From an uncultured Bacilli bacterium (lineage in GTDB: Bacteria; Bacillota_I; Bacilli_A; RF39; UBA660), in contig CANRJW010000005.1 of the NCBI GenBank assembly GCA_947631035.1, positions 1-56,301 on the forward strand: a stretch of 56,301 bases of DNA. The letters are read 5' to 3'. Position numbers and translations under genes: made by a program. The notes beneath the pieces were generated by a model. It did no database searches. It was given only the letters and a program-made list of their open reading frames with translations, and was not told where the DNA came from. Below are positions 54,379-56,301 of this stretch, in pieces; position 1 is the stretch's first letter, and each line of letters begins with the position of its first letter.

Positions 54379-55362
54379 TCATTTATAACTCTTTGACTTT
54401 TTAAAATATTCATTTAGTTTTTCCAGTTCAATAATTCCAACCTTACTAGATAAAAGTTCTTCTGGATAAACTCGCCAATCACCATATTTTTCTACTATTA
54501 ATTTACACATTTTATCAACTAAATTTTGTTTTGTGTTTTCATCTATATTCCAAGAAAAAATTTCTGTTACCCTATACATTGAATATGTTGACTGAATATA
54601 TCTTACATAATACTCATACTGTTCATATTTATTTGCTTCTTTTAGTTCTTTTTCCAAATAATCACAAACTTCAAAAATATCAAATAAATGAGCATTAAAT
54701 TGATTATTTTGGGAAGAAACTCCTTCATTTGCTCTACGACGATAAAAATAATCAGCATCATTAAATTTTAATATTCTTTTTGCTTTAAACATTTTAGCAT
54801 AAGTAAAAGCAACATCTTCCCACATTTTTCCTTCAATAAATGGAGCATTTTTAATCGTATCACTCCTAAATAATTTATTACATACAGATGGAGATTCATC
54901 TAATATTACATTAAGATTATCAGCTATATTAAGAACACTACCATTTGTTTGAAATATGCCCTTAAAATTATTAGTTAAATAATCATTATTTTTGGTAAAA
55001 ACTAATCCTGTTGTTATAATCTCAGGATTATTATTTTTTTTAGCCATTTCATACATTTTGGCATACATATTAAAATTCACATAATCATCACTATCTAAAA
55101 AGCCAATATATTCTCCTGTTGCAAGTTTAATTCCTTTATTTCTAGTAGCCCCTTGCCCTAAATTTTTAGTATTAGCATAAACTCTAATTTTGTTTGGATA
55201 TTTCTTTTCATACTCTTTTAATATTTCTAAACTTTTATCACTAGATGCATCATCAATAGCGATTATTTCAATTTCCTCTAATGTTTGGTTAACTAAAGAA
55301 TCCAAACAATCCTTTAAATACTTTTCTGAATTATATACTGGAACAATTATACTTACCTTCAT
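54379..55362 (-). CDS. Family 2 glycosyltransferase
   Basis: A GT-A fold enzyme of 327 residues that would transfer a sugar from a nucleotide donor, probably to an envelope glycan. The start MKVSIIVPVYNSEKYLKDCL, IIAIDDASSDKS, NLGQGATRNKGIKLATG and the DxD-type GFLDSDDYV (about 90-98) are clear. MWEDVAFTYAKMF is the later acidic motif. No membrane helix. It is monocistronic, under site 5. Confidence 0.93.
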   Translation of the reverse strand: MKVSIIVPVYNSEKYLKDCLDSLVNQTLEEIEIIAIDDASSDKSLEILKEYEKKYPNKIRVYANTKNLGQGATRNKGIKLATGEYIGFLDSDDYVNFNMYAKMYEMAKKNNNPEIITTGLVFTKNNDYLTNNFKGIFQTNGSVLNIADNLNVILDESPSVCNKLFRSDTIKNAPFIEGKMWEDVAFTYAKMFKAKRILKFNDADYFYRRRANEGVSSQNNQFNAHLFDIFEVCDYLEKELKEANKYEQYEYYVRYIQSTYSMYRVTEIFSWNIDENTKQNLVDKMCKLIVEKYGDWRVYPEELLSSKVGIIELEKLNEYFKKSKSYK

Positions 55363-55419
55363 ATTTATTAAATTTTTTCTCCTCTCTAAAAAATAAATAA
55401 TTTTTAATGATAATAATTA

Positions 55420-55472
55420 AGTATAAGAATAAAATATTATAATTTGATAATTAAATTATTAAAAATTATTAA
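55420..55472 (-). promoter_or_regulatory. TTAATAA direct-repeat promoter of the glycosyltransferase (site 5)
   Basis: Minus-strand TTAATAA-TTT-TTAATAA (55472-55456), 30 bases, TATACT (55425-55420). The rest of the gap (55363-55681) shows only AT-rich sequence and a GTAAAACAA/TTGTTTTAC hairpin near 55638-55675. Confidence 0.68.
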
Positions 55473-55681
55473 AGAATAATAAATATAATAGTTTTCTTTT
55501 TGATTCAATTGCAGATTATCATATATCAAATAGTTTCTATAGAATTTGATTTTGCTAAAATTTAAAAAATTACCAAATTTTTGATAATTATTCACTCATA
55601 TATTTAATTTTTTACATATTAAAACATTAGAACCAAAGTAAAACAACCAATTAAAATTTTTTTGTTTTACCTTAAGGAACC

Positions 55682-55864
55682 TCACGATTCCTTTTTCTTG
55701 TTCCATTGGAGTTTCCTCCACCGCAAGCCTAACTTCCGATGGTCGCCATCGTACTTTCTTTTTTTCGCTTTTTCTTTATTTTTAATTAACCCTTCTGCCC
55801 TTATATTTATACTGGCATTGATATCCCTATTGATACAACCTATAACTTTATAACAAGCAATCAC
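55682..55864 (-). pseudogene. C-terminal stub of an IS605-type TnpB
   Basis: The 60-residue frame reads VIGCINRDINASINIRAEGL, the last conserved block of TnpB/OrfB (RuvC-III Asp in DRDINA-type motif), then a basic tail. The upstream zinc-finger and RuvC domains are missing, so it is inactive. Such tails overlap the omega-RNA region of intact elements, which may be why this piece persists. Confidence 0.8.
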
Positions 55865-55950
55865 TATTTTTTGCTTTACAAATAATTATAATGTCAAGCG
55901 ATTGTTTGTTAGACGTTTTTTTTAAGTGTTCGAAGAACTTTCCTATAAGA
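55731..55950 (-). mobile_element. TnpB-derived non-autonomous element, copy B
   Basis: Homologous to 40862-41061 in the same orientation. The copies lie 14.7 kb apart. The homology covers the TnpB tail and about 90 bases upstream, where a degenerate frame with repeated stops (SYRKVLRTLKKNV, then stop) is shared by both. Confidence 0.8.
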
Positions 55951-55975
55951 TAAAAAAGAAGAAATATTTTATATT

Positions 55976-56301
55976 TTAAATTTCTTCCTTTAATTTTTCA
56001 ATTTGTTCAATAGATAAGCCGGTATATTTTGAAATTATGTCGATATCCATGTTATCTTTCAACATCTTCTTAGCAGTAGAAAGGTTTGCTTCAGTCTTGC
56101 CTTGAATAATTCCTTGTGCAAGACCTTGCTCAATACCTTGTTCAAGACCTTCGTCCACACCGGTTTCCTTGGCATCTTCTAGTTGTTGACGATGCTTCTC
56201 TTCAATATCATAATACCCCGCAAGCTCTGGATCTTTACTTAACTCTTCTACTGTTCTTATGACTGACATATATTCCTCATCCCCCTCATACTTTTCCTCT
56301 A
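55976..56301 (-). CDS. Rpn/PD-(D/E)XK transposase-like nuclease, C-terminal part
   Basis: The frame stays open to the window edge, so the N-terminus is missing. The visible part contains SVIRTVEELSKDPELAGYYD, then EKHRQQLEDA, an EGLEQGIEQGLAQGIIQGK repeat of four-residue units, and a helical tail KKMLKDNMDIDIISKYTGL with LSIEQIEKLKEE. This tail is characteristic of Rpn-family recombination-promoting nucleases. The catalytic domain lies outside the window. Confidence 0.85.
   Translation of the reverse strand, partial: EEKYEGDEEYMSVIRTVEELSKDPELAGYYDIEEKHRQQLEDAKETGVDEGLEQGIEQGLAQGIIQGKTEANLSTAKKMLKDNMDIDIISKYTGLSIEQIEKLKEEI

Overview
The window is AT-rich, gene-dense chromosomal DNA from a Firmicutes-type bacterium. 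It encodes a diaminopimelate-type MurE (DNPR motif), a T-box leader, a single Rel protein, GatCAB, ComN, YetF and YtxH family proteins, and a compact Tad pilus. Several blocks keep Bacillus gene order (6S RNA-tcdA with rarA nearby; comN-spoVB-DUF421-yrzE-tgt-queA-ruvB-ruvA). An uncultured gut Bacilli/Erysipelotrichia/RF39-type lineage fits best. That placement is inference; no rRNA or tRNA gene was found by eye.

1-10.7 kb: a CptIN-like type III toxin-antitoxin unit (tandem-repeat RNA, attenuating hairpin, toxin), mnmA, an HTH regulator, a DUF2726 protein whose end runs into a PuuD-type amidohydrolase, a ZIP metal transporter with a duplicated 5' end, a 48-residue Asn/Ser/Arg-rich protein, xerD, rarA, gpsA and tcdA. 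10.7-36.2 kb: 6S RNA, a HerA-like ATPase, then a T-box-controlled operon hisS-asnS-aspS-gatC-gatA-gatB. The T-box shows an overlapping Asp/His specifier, GACAC. Next come murE, dtd, a Rel protein with a degenerate hydrolase site, comN, a SpoVB-like flippase, the tgt-queA-ruvBA group and the primary sigma factor. 36.2-41.3 kb: a Tad/Flp pilus locus, interrupted between the pilin gene and the rest by a stub of an IS605-type TnpB element.

41-56.3 kb is an accessory region, bounded by two same-orientation copies of that TnpB-derived element. It holds a 1277-residue MMPL transporter with an internal repeat array, a two-component system, a membrane zinc protease with a cysteine-less thioredoxin-like partner, an IS30 element, a YtxG/YtxH-like pair, a CmpB-type permease, a glycosyltransferase, a putative Cys-His-Asp enzyme, and decayed genes (HU fragment, frameshifted HD-domain gene, frameshifted cold-shock gene).

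The strongest new signal is a shared promoter architecture in this region. Five minus-strand transcription units each carry TTAATAA-N3-TTAATAA exactly 30 bases upstream of a -10 hexamer, with no recognisable -35 in the two spacers examined (MMPL and thioredoxin-like promoters). The 10-base direct-repeat period suits an OmpR/PhoB-type activator, and a response regulator of that type is encoded among the targets. I infer a local envelope-stress-like regulon.
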